A stretch of DNA of 64,000 nt from positions 62,001-126,000 of the forward strand of contig SCVN01000008.1 in the NCBI GenBank assembly GCA_004296885.1. The letters are read 5' to 3'. The number at the start of each line of letters is the position of its first letter. The first letter of the stretch is position 1. The notes under the pieces were generated by a model. The model saw only the letters and a list, made by a program, of their open reading frames with translations, ran no database searches and was not told the origin of the DNA. Shown here one piece after another: positions 28,801-39,990 of this stretch. The DNA is from Nitrospirota bacterium (lineage in GTDB: Bacteria > Nitrospirota > Nitrospiria > Nitrospirales > Nitrospiraceae). The position numbers were made by a program, and so were the translations under genes.

Positions 28801-29709
28801 TTACGCGTAGGCGTGCAATCCCGACAAGAGAAAATTCACGCCCCAGAAACAAAAGATCACCATCAGGAAGCCGAACACGGCATAGACGGCGGCGCGATGC
28901 CCCTCCCAGCCGTGCGTCATCCGCGCATGGATGTAGGCGCCGTAGATCAGCCAGACGATCAGCGACCAGGTCTCCTTCGGGTCCCAGCTCCAGTACCCGC
29001 CCCAGGCGTAGTTCGCCCACATGGCGCCCAAAATGATGCCGAAGGCCAGCAGCGGGAACCCGACCATGATGGCCTTGTAGCCCAACTCGTCGATGGTCTC
29101 CAAGTCCGGCAGCGCCGCCACGAAGTTCGACCGGCTGCCGCGCCGCTCGGCCCGCTCCTTTACCAGATACATGAGCCCCAAGCCGCCCGCCATGGCGAAG
29201 GCGGCGTAGCTGGTGAGCGTGACCGACACGTGGATGTAGATCCAGTAGCTGTTCAGCGCCGGCACCAGCGGCTCGGCCGTCTGGTAGCGGTAGGGCAGCA
29301 GCGAGGCGGCGCCCATCGCGATAAACCCGATCCCGACCACGAAGGCGCCGATCGCCTTGATCCGGTACCGAAACTCCAGCAGCACGTAGCCCAGGATGAT
29401 CGCCCAGGACACATAGGCCATGGCCTCGAACTGGTTGGACCAGGGGGCGAAGGTGCCGGACAGCTGCATCCGCTCGTAGGCGCGGGTGCCGAGCGCCAGC
29501 GTGTTCACCACCCAACCGAAGATCGTCACGATCGTGGCGACCTGGCCGATCTGCGTGGCCCAGGGGTTCTCTTCCGACCCGAAGCCGGGATGGCCGGCCG
29601 GCGCCAGTTGCATCGCGGGACGCTTGGCGAGCACATAGCCCACGTAGAGCCCCAGGGCCGCCAGGTAGAGCCAGAACGTCATGTCGAATAAAAAGAGCGA
29701 CCGCAACAT
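28801..29709 (-). CDS. ccsA: Cytochrome c biogenesis protein CcsA/ResC
   Basis: 302-residue polytopic protein, eight or so transmembrane segments. The haem-handling WWD-type motif reads WGGYWSWDPKETWSLI, and His ligands lie in IYIHVSVTLTSY and GWEGHRAAVY. With ResB it carries haem out and attaches it to apocytochromes. GAGGAGGATAT precedes the ATG at 29709. A family A repeat lies between it and resB. Confidence 0.95.
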   Translation of the reverse strand: MLRSLFLFDMTFWLYLAALGLYVGYVLAKRPAMQLAPAGHPGFGSEENPWATQIGQVATIVTIFGWVVNTLALGTRAYERMQLSGTFAPWSNQFEAMAYVSWAIILGYVLLEFRYRIKAIGAFVVGIGFIAMGAASLLPYRYQTAEPLVPALNSYWIYIHVSVTLTSYAAFAMAGGLGLMYLVKERAERRGSRSNFVAALPDLETIDELGYKAIMVGFPLLAFGIILGAMWANYAWGGYWSWDPKETWSLIVWLIYGAYIHARMTHGWEGHRAAVYAVFGFLMVIFCFWGVNFLLSGLHAYA

Positions 29710-29712
29710 ATA

Positions 29713-29755
29713 TCCTCCTCAGGCTATCGGCTATCAGCCATGAGCTATCAGCTCT
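29713..29755. repeat. Repeat family A copy
   Basis: AGGCTATCGGCTATCAGCCA then TGAGCTATCAGCTCTG, between ccsA and resB. It reaches the last codons of resB. Confidence 0.6.
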
Positions 29756-31193
29756 GTATCGTCTTGATCTTCTCCGTCAGCTTCTTGAACTCCTTCTGAA
29801 AATCGATCTGGCTCTTGTGGGTGCTGCCGCCGATGTGGACCGTCACCCCTCCCTCGCGGGGAATCACCTTCGCCCAGAGCCGCCGGTGGTAGATGAAAGA
29901 GGAGAGGGTGATGCCGACGACGATCATCGTCGAGCCGATCCAGACGATGTTCACGCCCGGGTCCTTGGTGATCTGCAGGCCCGTGAACTTCTTCGGTTGA
30001 TATCCCACCAGCTCGAACCGGTACTTGCTGTCCTTGATGTCGAACAGGTCCGGGTAGTTGTAGAAGATCCAGGGCGTGGCCTGGACGGTGACGGCCTTCG
30101 GAGTGGGCTGTTCGGTGATGGCCAACTTGATCGCCGGATTCGCATGTTCGACGGTTTTGGAGAAGACCTTCTTCTCGGACGAATTAAACCCGAAGTCCGC
30201 CACGAAATCCGTCACCGCCAGCTTCAGCCCCAGATTGTCCACGCGCTTTTCTTTGTTCCATTCCAAGTCCACGGTGCCGACGACCTTGTCCGTGTCCTTG
30301 TCCTTGATGTTCAGGCGCGCCACCTCCACCCGGTCCCAGGCGTCGCCGTAGCTGGACTGGTAGAACCAGATGCCCTTGTAGACCAGGGGATCGTTGACCG
30401 AGATGGTCTTGGTAAGTTGCTCCTTGCCCCCCTCCAGCACCGTCAGCGTGCTGTTGTAGGACTTGACCGAACCGTTCGGATGGTAGTCGATCCAAAACTT
30501 GTCCACCTTCAGGTCGAAGTTCCCTTTGGGGATGTGATAGGTCTGCCCTTCCAGACAGACGCCGAACTCCTGGAACCCCCAATAGCTGCCGATCAGGCCG
30601 CCCAGCACGATCACAGTCGCGCTCAGGTGCGCCATGTGCGCGCCCACGCGCCCCATGACCCCCTTCGTGCCGTAGAGCGTCGCCTCGTTCGCGTCGTTCT
30701 TTGCCAGGACGCGGTAGCCCTTCTCCGCCAACATCTGCACGATCCCTTCGGCGACCCCTTCCTTGGAGCCGGCGACGGGAATCTCGGCCTGGTGCTTCAT
30801 CCCCTTGATGAAGGGCAGGGCCACGTTCACCTTGTCCTGCTGCATGGACCGCCAGACGGCGGGAAAGCGCTTGTGGAAACAGGTCAGGGAATTGATGCAG
30901 AGCAGACCGAGGAGGCCGGTGAACCACCAGGTATGATAGACGTCCGTAAAGCCCAGGCGCAGAAACCAGCGGTAGGCTTCCTCCCCGTATTCCTTGATAT
31001 AGACCTCGGGCCGCTCGTTCTGCTGGATGACCGTACCGATGGTGGCCATCATGGCCAGCACCAGGAACAGGAACATCGCCAGCTTGATCGAGGCGAACAG
31101 CTCGACCAGCTCTGCCGACAACTCGTTCCACCCCAGACCAGGGCTGGACTTGCGGGCGGGCCCCTCAACGACGACGGGTTGATCCCCGTTCAT
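29748..31193 (-). CDS. resB: Cytochrome c biogenesis protein ResB (Ccs1)
   Basis: 481 residues: three N-terminal transmembrane segments, a large periplasmic ResB domain, and a last transmembrane helix (GVNIVWIGSTMIVVGITLSSF) followed by a cytoplasmic tail. Segments MFLFLVLAMMATIGTVIQQNE and YHTWWFTGLLGLLCINSLTCF fit the family. It is the first gene of the System II cluster. 31194-31627 upstream separates it from the divergent metK. Confidence 0.94.
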   Translation of the reverse strand: MNGDQPVVVEGPARKSSPGLGWNELSAELVELFASIKLAMFLFLVLAMMATIGTVIQQNERPEVYIKEYGEEAYRWFLRLGFTDVYHTWWFTGLLGLLCINSLTCFHKRFPAVWRSMQQDKVNVALPFIKGMKHQAEIPVAGSKEGVAEGIVQMLAEKGYRVLAKNDANEATLYGTKGVMGRVGAHMAHLSATVIVLGGLIGSYWGFQEFGVCLEGQTYHIPKGNFDLKVDKFWIDYHPNGSVKSYNSTLTVLEGGKEQLTKTISVNDPLVYKGIWFYQSSYGDAWDRVEVARLNIKDKDTDKVVGTVDLEWNKEKRVDNLGLKLAVTDFVADFGFNSSEKKVFSKTVEHANPAIKLAITEQPTPKAVTVQATPWIFYNYPDLFDIKDSKYRFELVGYQPKKFTGLQITKDPGVNIVWIGSTMIVVGITLSSFIYHRRLWAKVIPREGGVTVHIGGSTHKSQIDFQKEFKKLTEKIKTIQS

Positions 31194-31477
31194 GAATCCC
31201 TCGATGGCTATCGCGGCTGCGTCACGGGCGTGAAGATGATTGTACCATCACTCGGGCTGTGGGCGCATGCTCAATCGGCACGAAACCGCACGGATTTCCA
31301 GGCACCGGAGGGACGCTGGCGGGACGGCCTCTGCCTCCCGAAGACTCAGGAAAACTCCCGAACTTTGCGCCAAGCCCGCGAAAGGCAGGCTATCTTACAA
31401 GCCGCTTTCGAAGCCTGTCAAGCAAGCGACCGGCGCGTCCCGACCGGCCGCCGCTGCCGGCCCGCACGCCTTTCTCA

Positions 31478-31506
31478 TTGACATTGTTGAGCTTCTGAGT
31501 TACAAA
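31478..31506 (+). promoter_or_regulatory. Sigma-70 promoter of metK
   Basis: TTGACA at 31478-31483, a 17-nt spacer and TACAAA at 31501-31506. This predicts a start near 31513 and a leader of about 115 nt before the metK ATG. The leader contains complementary words (CGTGAC near 31528 and GTCACAG near 31577, plus GCAGCCTGCTGC) but I could not match it to a known SAM or SAH riboswitch. The rest of 31194-31477 shows no gene. Confidence 0.65.
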
Positions 31507-31627
31507 TCATGGCTTCGAGCCGAGGGATTCGTGACCATTGCCCCTGCCCGCAGCCTGCTGCGCGTGGCCCCGAGCCCGTCACAGTAGTTCGCGAGCACAT
31601 CCATATCACCACAGCACGAGGGAGCGA

Positions 31628-32779
<1,152 letters not shown>

Positions 32780-32818
32780 GCCGACTACCGACCGCGCGCA
32801 TACCGCGCAATCGCCTGA

Positions 32819-32850
32819 GGGGGACGGGTTCTCCAATCCGTCCCCCTTTT
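32819..32850 (+). terminator. Intrinsic terminator after metK
   Basis: Nine-base stem GGGGGACGG / CCGTCCCCC with a 10-nt loop, followed directly by TTTT. It lies 39 nt after the metK stop and ahead of ahcY. Confidence 0.9.
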
Positions 32851-32885
32851 GCTGAGACCAACTCGACGTCACCGGCTTCAGCTCT

Positions 32886-34186
<1,301 letters not shown>

Positions 34187-34215
34187 ACAGCTAATCGAGC
34201 CTGTCGAAACTTGAA

Positions 34216-34248
34216 GGGCCGCTGAGTCACAAGCTCAGCGGCCCTTTT
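34216..34248 (+). terminator. Intrinsic terminator after ahcY
   Basis: Eleven-base stem GGGCCGCTGAG / CTCAGCGGCCC with a 7-nt loop, followed by TTTT and AATTT. It lies 29 nt after the ahcY stop. Confidence 0.95.
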
Positions 34249-34776
34249 AATTTGCGGGTCGCAACCTTTTCCCGGCAGGAACTTCACATGCACTCCATAA
34301 GGATTAGCGAACGTCGGTGGCTAGAACGCCGCTGCCGGATAATGAGCTAAGAGAGAAGCGGGTGACGAAGGGCGAGCCCCTCGGGCGATCCGATAATGCG
34401 TTGATGCCCTCTTGCTACTGAAGCCCTACCGTTGGCCCTGCGCCTTATCGGATTATAAGAACGGCGCAGGGCACCTCTACCGCTTCCAATGTCTCGTTCC
34501 CGCTATCGGCAAGCCCTCGCGGCTCATCCCTTCCACCCCCAGCGCCAGAAAAAGAAAGAAAGGGCGGGCGTTCCCTCCGGCGCCTCGCACGAACGGAACG
34601 CCCGAGCCGCTTCGCTCCACGCGGATAATCGTATACAACCGATTATCTTCTACTTATCCACTTTTAGTAGAAAAAGGCCGCCGCTTGAGGTGATTGTGCT
34701 GGTTGCAGCCATTTCGCGTTGACACAGTTCCTAATAAGAAGTAGCCTGCTCTCGATTTCTAATTTAGGTATCCTCC
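34249..34776. other. Gene-free spacer with three inverted repeats at the island boundary
   Basis: No convincing gene in 528 nt. Three inverted repeats are visible: 34435-34472 (10-bp stem GCCCTGCGCC/GGCGCAGGGC around an 18-nt loop with its own CTTAT/ATAAG pairing), 34566-34603 (9-bp GGGCGTTCC/GGAACGCCC) and 34624-34647 (GATAATCG/CGATTATC, 8-nt spacer). The word GATAAT or its complement recurs five or so times. It marks the step from GC-rich core genes to the AT-richer kinase-NUDIX gene. Confidence 0.6.
34719..34747 (+). promoter_or_regulatory. Possible promoter of the kinase-NUDIX gene
   Basis: A perfect TTGACA at 34719-34724 is followed after 17 nt by TAGCCT, a poor -10 that keeps the first two and last bases of the consensus. 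The ATG is 30 nt further on. The -35 is convincing; the -10 is not. Confidence 0.35.
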
Positions 34777-36138
34777 ATGAAATCTGACCGCCAACTTCGC
34801 GCACAAAGCCTTGCAAAAAGATTCAAGGAAACTGGGCGTAAACCCGTAGTGCTCGAATTTGCAGGCGTACCTAAGGCCGGCAAGACGACAACCCTAGGCC
34901 AAATTCAAGCGTTCCTAAAAAGATGTGGCTTCCGAGTGTCTGTTGTTGTCGAGAGGGCCTCTGTTTGCCCGATCCGCGATAAAAAGCACGCGAACTTCAA
35001 TATCTGGACTACGTGCACTACCCTCTCCAAACTTCTTGAAAATACACAGAGCCCACCACGTCCCGATGATCCTGATGTTCTTATTCTTGATCGAGGTCTT
35101 TTCGACTCTCTCTGTTGGCTCACTATGATGGTGAGGCTCTCTCGACTCCGTCGTGAGGACCTGCGTGCAATAAATAGTTTCTTGCGTCTTGATGAATGGA
35201 AAAAAAAGATCTCCGCAGTCTTCGTGATGGTAGCTTCTCCAAAAGATTCGCTCATGCGCGAGAGAGGGTATCTGCCTGTCACAGGTGCTGCGGGGTCTAT
35301 CATGAACCCGGAAGTGCTAGACCAGGTGCTAAAAACTACCCGAGATATGGCCAAGCGCCTGCAGAGCGAGTTTCGCATTAATATCATCGACACATCTTCA
35401 AAGAAGTTGCGTGATAACGCACAAGCGACTGCAGAACACGTCGCCGATATCGCACTTGACGTTATTGAAGAACAATTGCGTGAAGATATTCTTTGCATCC
35501 CTAAAGTAAAGATTGCGTCAGCCTTTAGCCGTAAAGTGTGCCTCAAAACTCTAGAGACATCCAAAGTGCTCAAATGCTTTCAGGAGTTTGGGCGCTTCCA
35601 ACCGCGCGAAGAGGTCGAGAAGGATGCCAATTTAGTGCAGGCCATTCCCGTGGTGATCGTACGAAATCGGACAGGCGACATACTGCAACTTCGAAGGCGA
35701 GAAGCAAGCTACACCAATCCGCTCCACGAGAAATTAGTAATATGGGCTGGAGGCCATGTTCGCAGCGAGGATGGTACTAGCAAAGAAGCGATTCTCAGAT
35801 GCGCCGTGCGAGAAATTCAGGAAGAATTGTGCTTGAGCATTGAACCAGACAAACTGAAGCTCCTGGGGAGCGTATATGTGAGAAAAGGCGAGCGCACGTC
35901 CAAGCACGCGGCCATTGTCTATGAGTGGAGAGCCGATACTGACGATGTGGCTGTTGCATTAAGTAACGCAGAGTTTTTCGAACGCCGAGGCAACTCACTC
36001 AGTGGTCGTTTTGTTAGCGTTAATAACCTTGTTCGGGATATCTCAGGGGGCAAGGTTGAGGAGGTGTGGTCACAGGAAATTGTCCGCGAATTCATCGTTT
36101 CAGATCCTAGCGCATTTCCTCTCCGATTGTTTGAATGA
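34777..36138 (+). CDS. P-loop nucleotide kinase fused to a NUDIX hydrolase
   Basis: 453 residues in two domains. Residues about 20-230 are a P-loop kinase of the thymidylate/deoxynucleoside-kinase type: Walker A GVPKAGKT at 30-37, the acidic pair in LILDRGLFD (D105-R106), and a lid-like RERGYLP. Residues about 285-450 are a NUDIX domain, with GGHV at 325-328 and the box core CAVREIQEEL (R345-E346, E349-E350). The box has an insertion and Cys where Gly is usual. Base composition is lower in GC than its neighbours, suggesting transfer. The HD phosphohydrolase gene follows 219 nt later. Substrate unknown; a role in nucleotide modification or defence is inference. Confidence 0.82.
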   Translation: MKSDRQLRAQSLAKRFKETGRKPVVLEFAGVPKAGKTTTLGQIQAFLKRCGFRVSVVVERASVCPIRDKKHANFNIWTTCTTLSKLLENTQSPPRPDDPDVLILDRGLFDSLCWLTMMVRLSRLRREDLRAINSFLRLDEWKKKISAVFVMVASPKDSLMRERGYLPVTGAAGSIMNPEVLDQVLKTTRDMAKRLQSEFRINIIDTSSKKLRDNAQATAEHVADIALDVIEEQLREDILCIPKVKIASAFSRKVCLKTLETSKVLKCFQEFGRFQPREEVEKDANLVQAIPVVIVRNRTGDILQLRRREASYTNPLHEKLVIWAGGHVRSEDGTSKEAILRCAVREIQEELCLSIEPDKLKLLGSVYVRKGERTSKHAAIVYEWRADTDDVAVALSNAEFFERRGNSLSGRFVSVNNLVRDISGGKVEEVWSQEIVREFIVSDPSAFPLRLFE

Positions 36139-36165
36139 CAAAAATGAGAGAGGCAAGGGGACGGG

Positions 36166-36210
36166 AGTCTTTTCTTGAGACACACACCTCTGACAACCCC
36201 GCCCCTTCTT
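36166..36210 (+). repeat. Repeat family B fragment between kinase-NUDIX and HD genes
   Basis: TCTTTTCTTGAGACACACAC then CTCTGACAACCCCGCCCC, similar to 47352-47395. It shows that the AT-rich pair has been colonised by the same repeat family as the rest of the accessory region. Confidence 0.5.
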
Positions 36211-36357
36211 CAGGCTTTGCTTTGGCCAGAAGCACAACCACTGCCAAGAGAAATCGCTTAGGACCTACCTTGCTTGATTTAATAGAAAGGCCTACCCTAG
36301 CGGTCAACCGCTGAGAGACATACCCCTATTCCCACCATTGCAAGAGTGGAGCTTTAG

Positions 36358-37860
36358 ATGATTCTTCCAAATTACGAATTCTTTGGCTGGACGATACAAG
36401 ACCCCATACATGGTGGAATAACTTTTGGTCCTATTGAAAAAGCAATAATTGACCACCCGCTGTTTCAGCGCCTTCACGGCCTTAGGCAAAACTCCCTCCT
36501 ATACCTAGTTTTTCCATCAGCAAACCACACAAGGTTTGACCATAGCCTAGGAGTAATGAGCCTGTCGGGAAAACTATTTGAGCACATTATTAGGAACCAA
36601 GATAAAATCCTCGAAGCTGGCAACTCTCGCAAAACTTATCAAGATCCTTTTCGTTTAGATGATCCCCTAATCAAGCAATCGATACAGCAGTTAAGAAGCG
36701 ACCACTATTTTAAGGTCGCACTTCTGGCGTCAGCACTATTTCATGATATTGGGCATGGCCCACTTAGCCACCTCTTTGACAGATTCTTCCCTTCTGTCGA
36801 AGAGGTACTTCGCTGGACAGACATACCTGGATACAAACATATCCACGCACGGCTCAGCCTTGAAACAAAATCGACCACATCAATCTCTCACGAAATAATG
36901 TCATGCATAGTTGCCGCCAAAGTTCTCTCTGATATTGATCCAACCCTTAGGCACCATGGCATTTCCACAGAACGGATGATCCTGGACATTTGCGCAATTA
37001 TAGATGATCGAATACCGCCCTCTGACTACTTTCAAGCCACTACCTATAAAACGCACTCCTTGCTGCACGAGATTATATCGAGTGATCTTGACGCAGACAG
37101 GATGGATTACCTCTTAAGAGACTCACGTATGTGCGGCGTCAACTACGGCTTGTATGATCCTGATAGAATTCTAAAGTCCATGTGCACCTACGCCCTTTCA
37201 GACACCGGGGAACTTCACCTAGCCGTACGAAATAGCGGCTTGGGCGCATTGGAAGATCTGCTACTTTCACGTTATCAAATGCATGGTCAAATCTATTGCC
37301 ACAAGACAAACAGAGCATGTAACGCCATGCTTGAAAAGATTCGCGGCCGCCTCGTTAGTGCAAAGTGGTCTTGGTATGATGGATGCCATTCTCTAGATGC
37401 ACTACTGGCGACTTTCGCTGGGTTCAATGACCATAAATTTGTAGATCTGCTGCAGCAGGAAACAGCTGATCACGGCGCAGGAAAGGTGAAAGAAATCGCA
37501 CACAAACTGTTTACGGAGCGTAAGCTCTTTAAACGCGCCTATGAGGACCGTGGCAGTACTAATGCTCCATCCCCATCAACGGCAAAAGAAGCAGAAACGC
37601 GGTGGAGGGATTTTCAGGGACGTCTCCAAGCAAAAGGAATTCGTTTCACCGAAGATGTATTCCCAAACAAAGGGCCTAAACTACACAAGCCAAACTACTA
37701 TTTGAAGGTACTAAAGAAACATCCCTCTCTCGGGCATTATATGGTCCACGAGCTTAAGGACGTTTCTTCCGTAGCTCACTACCTGCCCGAGCTAGAAATC
37801 ACCTATCGGGTTTACTGCAAAGAGCCTTACGTGAAAGAGGCCAAGGCCTTGCTTTTATAA
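36358..37860 (+). CDS. HD-domain phosphohydrolase, SAMHD1/dGTPase-like
   Basis: 500 residues. The N-terminal half matches HD-type dNTP triphosphohydrolases: DPIHGGITFG, FQRLHGLRQ, ANHTRFDHSLGV (H62), the metal-binding ALFHDIGHGPLSH (H129-D130) and a later Asp in SSDLDADRMDYLLRD (about 243-250). All four HD ligands are present. The C-terminal 200 residues are not recognised. GTGGAG precedes the ATG at 36358. Codon use is AT-rich compared with the core genes, like the kinase-NUDIX gene before it. Such enzymes hydrolyse dNTPs or related phosphates; the actual substrate is unknown. Confidence 0.85.
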   Translation: MILPNYEFFGWTIQDPIHGGITFGPIEKAIIDHPLFQRLHGLRQNSLLYLVFPSANHTRFDHSLGVMSLSGKLFEHIIRNQDKILEAGNSRKTYQDPFRLDDPLIKQSIQQLRSDHYFKVALLASALFHDIGHGPLSHLFDRFFPSVEEVLRWTDIPGYKHIHARLSLETKSTTSISHEIMSCIVAAKVLSDIDPTLRHHGISTERMILDICAIIDDRIPPSDYFQATTYKTHSLLHEIISSDLDADRMDYLLRDSRMCGVNYGLYDPDRILKSMCTYALSDTGELHLAVRNSGLGALEDLLLSRYQMHGQIYCHKTNRACNAMLEKIRGRLVSAKWSWYDGCHSLDALLATFAGFNDHKFVDLLQQETADHGAGKVKEIAHKLFTERKLFKRAYEDRGSTNAPSPSTAKEAETRWRDFQGRLQAKGIRFTEDVFPNKGPKLHKPNYYLKVLKKHPSLGHYMVHELKDVSSVAHYLPELEITYRVYCKEPYVKEAKALLL

Positions 37861-38178
37861 ACAAAGAATATTGCTAGAGAAGCACCGGGGCAGGAATTAC
37901 GTTCGTTAAGTCCTGACGGCCCGACGAGGGCGGAGGATCGGACCGCCCCCGCTCCCCGATTCGTTCTGTTCCGAACCTCTGGCCATACGCTATCAGCTAT
38001 AAGCTCTTCTCTTTCAGCCATTTGCCATATGCCATCAGCCATAGGCTCTTATCTTTCGGCCATCGGCCATACGCTCTTCGCAGGGCCGACGCCCCGTCCA
38101 CCCCTGCGCAACTGCTGAACCCCACCGCTTGCAGGGCCTCGCTGGTTCCGCTCTATTCCCGCCACTGACAACGCACCC
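37861..38178. other. Intergenic repeat block between HD gene and lanthipeptide operon
   Basis: 318 nt with no gene. It contains a family B repeat (from 37913) interrupted by a long family A array (37981-38085). The B sequence continues into the last codons of the dehydratase gene to about 38203. Confidence 0.7.
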
Positions 38179-38203
38179 TCACCGGTTCTTCTGTTCGCGC
38201 GCA
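37913..38203 (+). repeat. Repeat family B copy interrupted by family A array
   Basis: CTGACGGCCCGACGAGGG at the left, then GGATCGGACCGCCCCCG. A family A array (37981-38085) follows, then a 3' part (38089-38203) that matches 42918-43043 including CCCGCCACTGACAACGCA. The right end overlaps the last eight or so codons of the LanM-type gene. Confidence 0.7.
37981..38085. repeat. Repeat family A, long array
   Basis: Three or four tandem units of the form GCCATACGCTATCAGCTATA-AGCTCTT, ending CATACGCTCTTCGCAGG. Inserted in the middle of a family B copy. Confidence 0.7.
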
Positions 38204-39990
38204 ATGGCGCGGCCCGGCTTGCAGCCTACCGCCTGGTGTTCGCGCCGCTCGGCTTCGCCCAGGGGATAGACTGTCACTCCGGCCACTCCTCGCCGGCTGT
38301 CCAGACGGACGCTCCACACGCCGTCGCGAACCTTCCCTTCGAAATGGGTCTTGTGCGAACCCCGCCTTCGCCGCAGGCTGAGCCCGTCTGCCTCGACCTG
38401 GACCGGAGCCCTGGCCGGCAGCACATGGTCCAGCGCGTCTTGGAGCAGGAGCGGGAAATGCTCGGGCCGCAGCGGCCTGAGTCCGGCTGTCGCACGCGCG
38501 ATGACTGGCAGGGGGCCGGCCCTGCGCAGGCGGCGGGGGTAAGGGTCGTAGTAGTACACGGCCCGGCTGAGGCCCCGGCGGACGAAATAGGGTATATCCA
38601 GATGTTCCAACTGCCTCACCTCGGAAGGCCGCAGCCTGGGCCTGCCCCCGGGGCGTGCCGGGCCCGCGAGCCTCGGCCGCAGCTCGTCCCAATAGACGCG
38701 CGTGGCACGGACGATATGGCGTAGGTAGCAGTTCCGCGAGCCGCGGCGAAGCAATGCCCGGAAGGCATCATGGTGCCGCGAGATGAGGTCGCAGCCGGAC
38801 AGCAGGCCGGACAAGAAGTCCGCGAGATACGGGCGATATCCGATCCGGTTCCGGCCGTCGAAGACCAGGGAGGCATAGACCTCCGGGACGCCGCGCTGAA
38901 TCCTCTGCAGGCGCCAGGACCCACGGACGAGATAGAAACCCCACTGATCGGCTTCGCGGCCGCAGGGCTGGCACTCGTATTCGAAGCCCGCGTGGAGGTG
39001 ACTCTGCGCGCCCTGTCTGATTGAAGCGCGGAGCAACAAGGTGGACTCCAGATCATCGAGCTCGACCCCGAAGAATTCCGCATCCACCGGATGGTAGCGT
39101 AAGACCCCGTCATGGCCGAGGCCGACCACCAGGTTATCCTGGTGCAGGTCTGCAATCCCGGCCCAGTGAGCGAACGCGGCCAGAAGACCGGCGTCCCGCC
39201 AGAGTCTGCGCGCCGCGGGCCCTGTGACGCGGATCGCCCGGACCTGAAACGGCCCGCGCCGCATGGGTCGAAGGTGGGGAGCGGCGTCCACCCAGCCGAT
39301 GTATCCGTAGTGCCGCCCAAATCGCCCCGAGCCGCGGCGGACATCGAGCAGGGGCAGACGTTCCGGCCGCCCCTCTCGGGCCAGGAATTGATTGGCCAGT
39401 TCGGCCAGGGAATCGCCACCCTTGCCAAAGAGGAGCCCCTCGGCCTCCACAGACCGAGCCTTGTACACGAATGCCGGACCGTCCCGCAGGACAACGCGCA
39501 CCGTGTGCTGGCCCTCACGGTGAGGGTCTCCGGGCAGGACCTCGATATCACGGACCCGGGCCGGGCCCCCGAGGTCCGTCTTAAGCCGCCTCAGCAGGAG
39601 GTCCAGCGCCCGCAGGTGTTTGCGCACAAGCAACCGGGCCACAGGGCCTGACCGCGCCTCATGGCCCAGGACCGATACTCCATACACGGCGCGCAGGCAG
39701 ACTCCATGCACACGGCCATTTTCAGGCCGGAGCAGCCTATACCATTCCCCATGCCGGGATGCGAACTCCTCCAGACGGGAAAACGCCTCGCGCCAAGGGG
39801 CTGCCGCGGGAAGCAGGAAGGCGTTCTCCACCACCGGCCGACCGAGGCGACCGCCCGGATAGCCGAGGATGGCGCTGCTGCCGCGCCGGCGCTCGACGAT
39901 CGGCGGCAACAGACGGCCCGCGGCCAGGTCCCCCCGCTCCAGGGCCCTGCGCACCGAAGATAGGACCATGGCCGCAGTGCGTCTGTTCAC
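38179..39990 (-). CDS. Stand-alone LanM-type lanthipeptide dehydratase (DUF4135)
   Basis: 603 residues matching the N-terminal dehydratase half of class II LanM synthetases, which phosphorylate and then eliminate Ser/Thr in a precursor peptide. Residues expected from the CylM structure (recalled) are present: GDPH (D155, H157), Lys in VYKARS (K177), the kinase-like DLHQDN (D281, H283, N286), VDAE (D303, E305), and RHIVRAT (R424, R428, T430) for phosphate elimination. LDIPYF (465-469) is also typical. The cyclase half is missing; it is encoded by the next gene upstream, which overlaps this one by 4 nt (ATGA). About 85 extra C-terminal residues form a beta-rich tail. The last codons lie within a family B repeat. 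Confidence 0.87.
   Translation of the reverse strand: MNRRTAAMVLSSVRRALERGDLAAGRLLPPIVERRRGSSAILGYPGGRLGRPVVENAFLLPAAAPWREAFSRLEEFASRHGEWYRLLRPENGRVHGVCLRAVYGVSVLGHEARSGPVARLLVRKHLRALDLLLRRLKTDLGGPARVRDIEVLPGDPHREGQHTVRVVLRDGPAFVYKARSVEAEGLLFGKGGDSLAELANQFLAREGRPERLPLLDVRRGSGRFGRHYGYIGWVDAAPHLRPMRRGPFQVRAIRVTGPAARRLWRDAGLLAAFAHWAGIADLHQDNLVVGLGHDGVLRYHPVDAEFFGVELDDLESTLLLRASIRQGAQSHLHAGFEYECQPCGREADQWGFYLVRGSWRLQRIQRGVPEVYASLVFDGRNRIGYRPYLADFLSGLLSGCDLISRHHDAFRALLRRGSRNCYLRHIVRATRVYWDELRPRLAGPARPGGRPRLRPSEVRQLEHLDIPYFVRRGLSRAVYYYDPYPRRLRRAGPLPVIARATAGLRPLRPEHFPLLLQDALDHVLPARAPVQVEADGLSLRRRRGSHKTHFEGKVRDGVWSVRLDSRRGVAGVTVYPLGEAERREHQAVGCKPGRAIAREQKNR

Noticed and set aside
29817-31481. 554-codon plus-strand frame opposite resB
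   Set aside because: Shadow of resB produced by high GC; no domain pattern and rich in Asp/His/Arg typical of antisense frames.
37981-38085. CRISPR array
   Set aside because: The units are short, degenerate and not separated by unique spacers of constant length; they match family A repeats elsewhere in the window.
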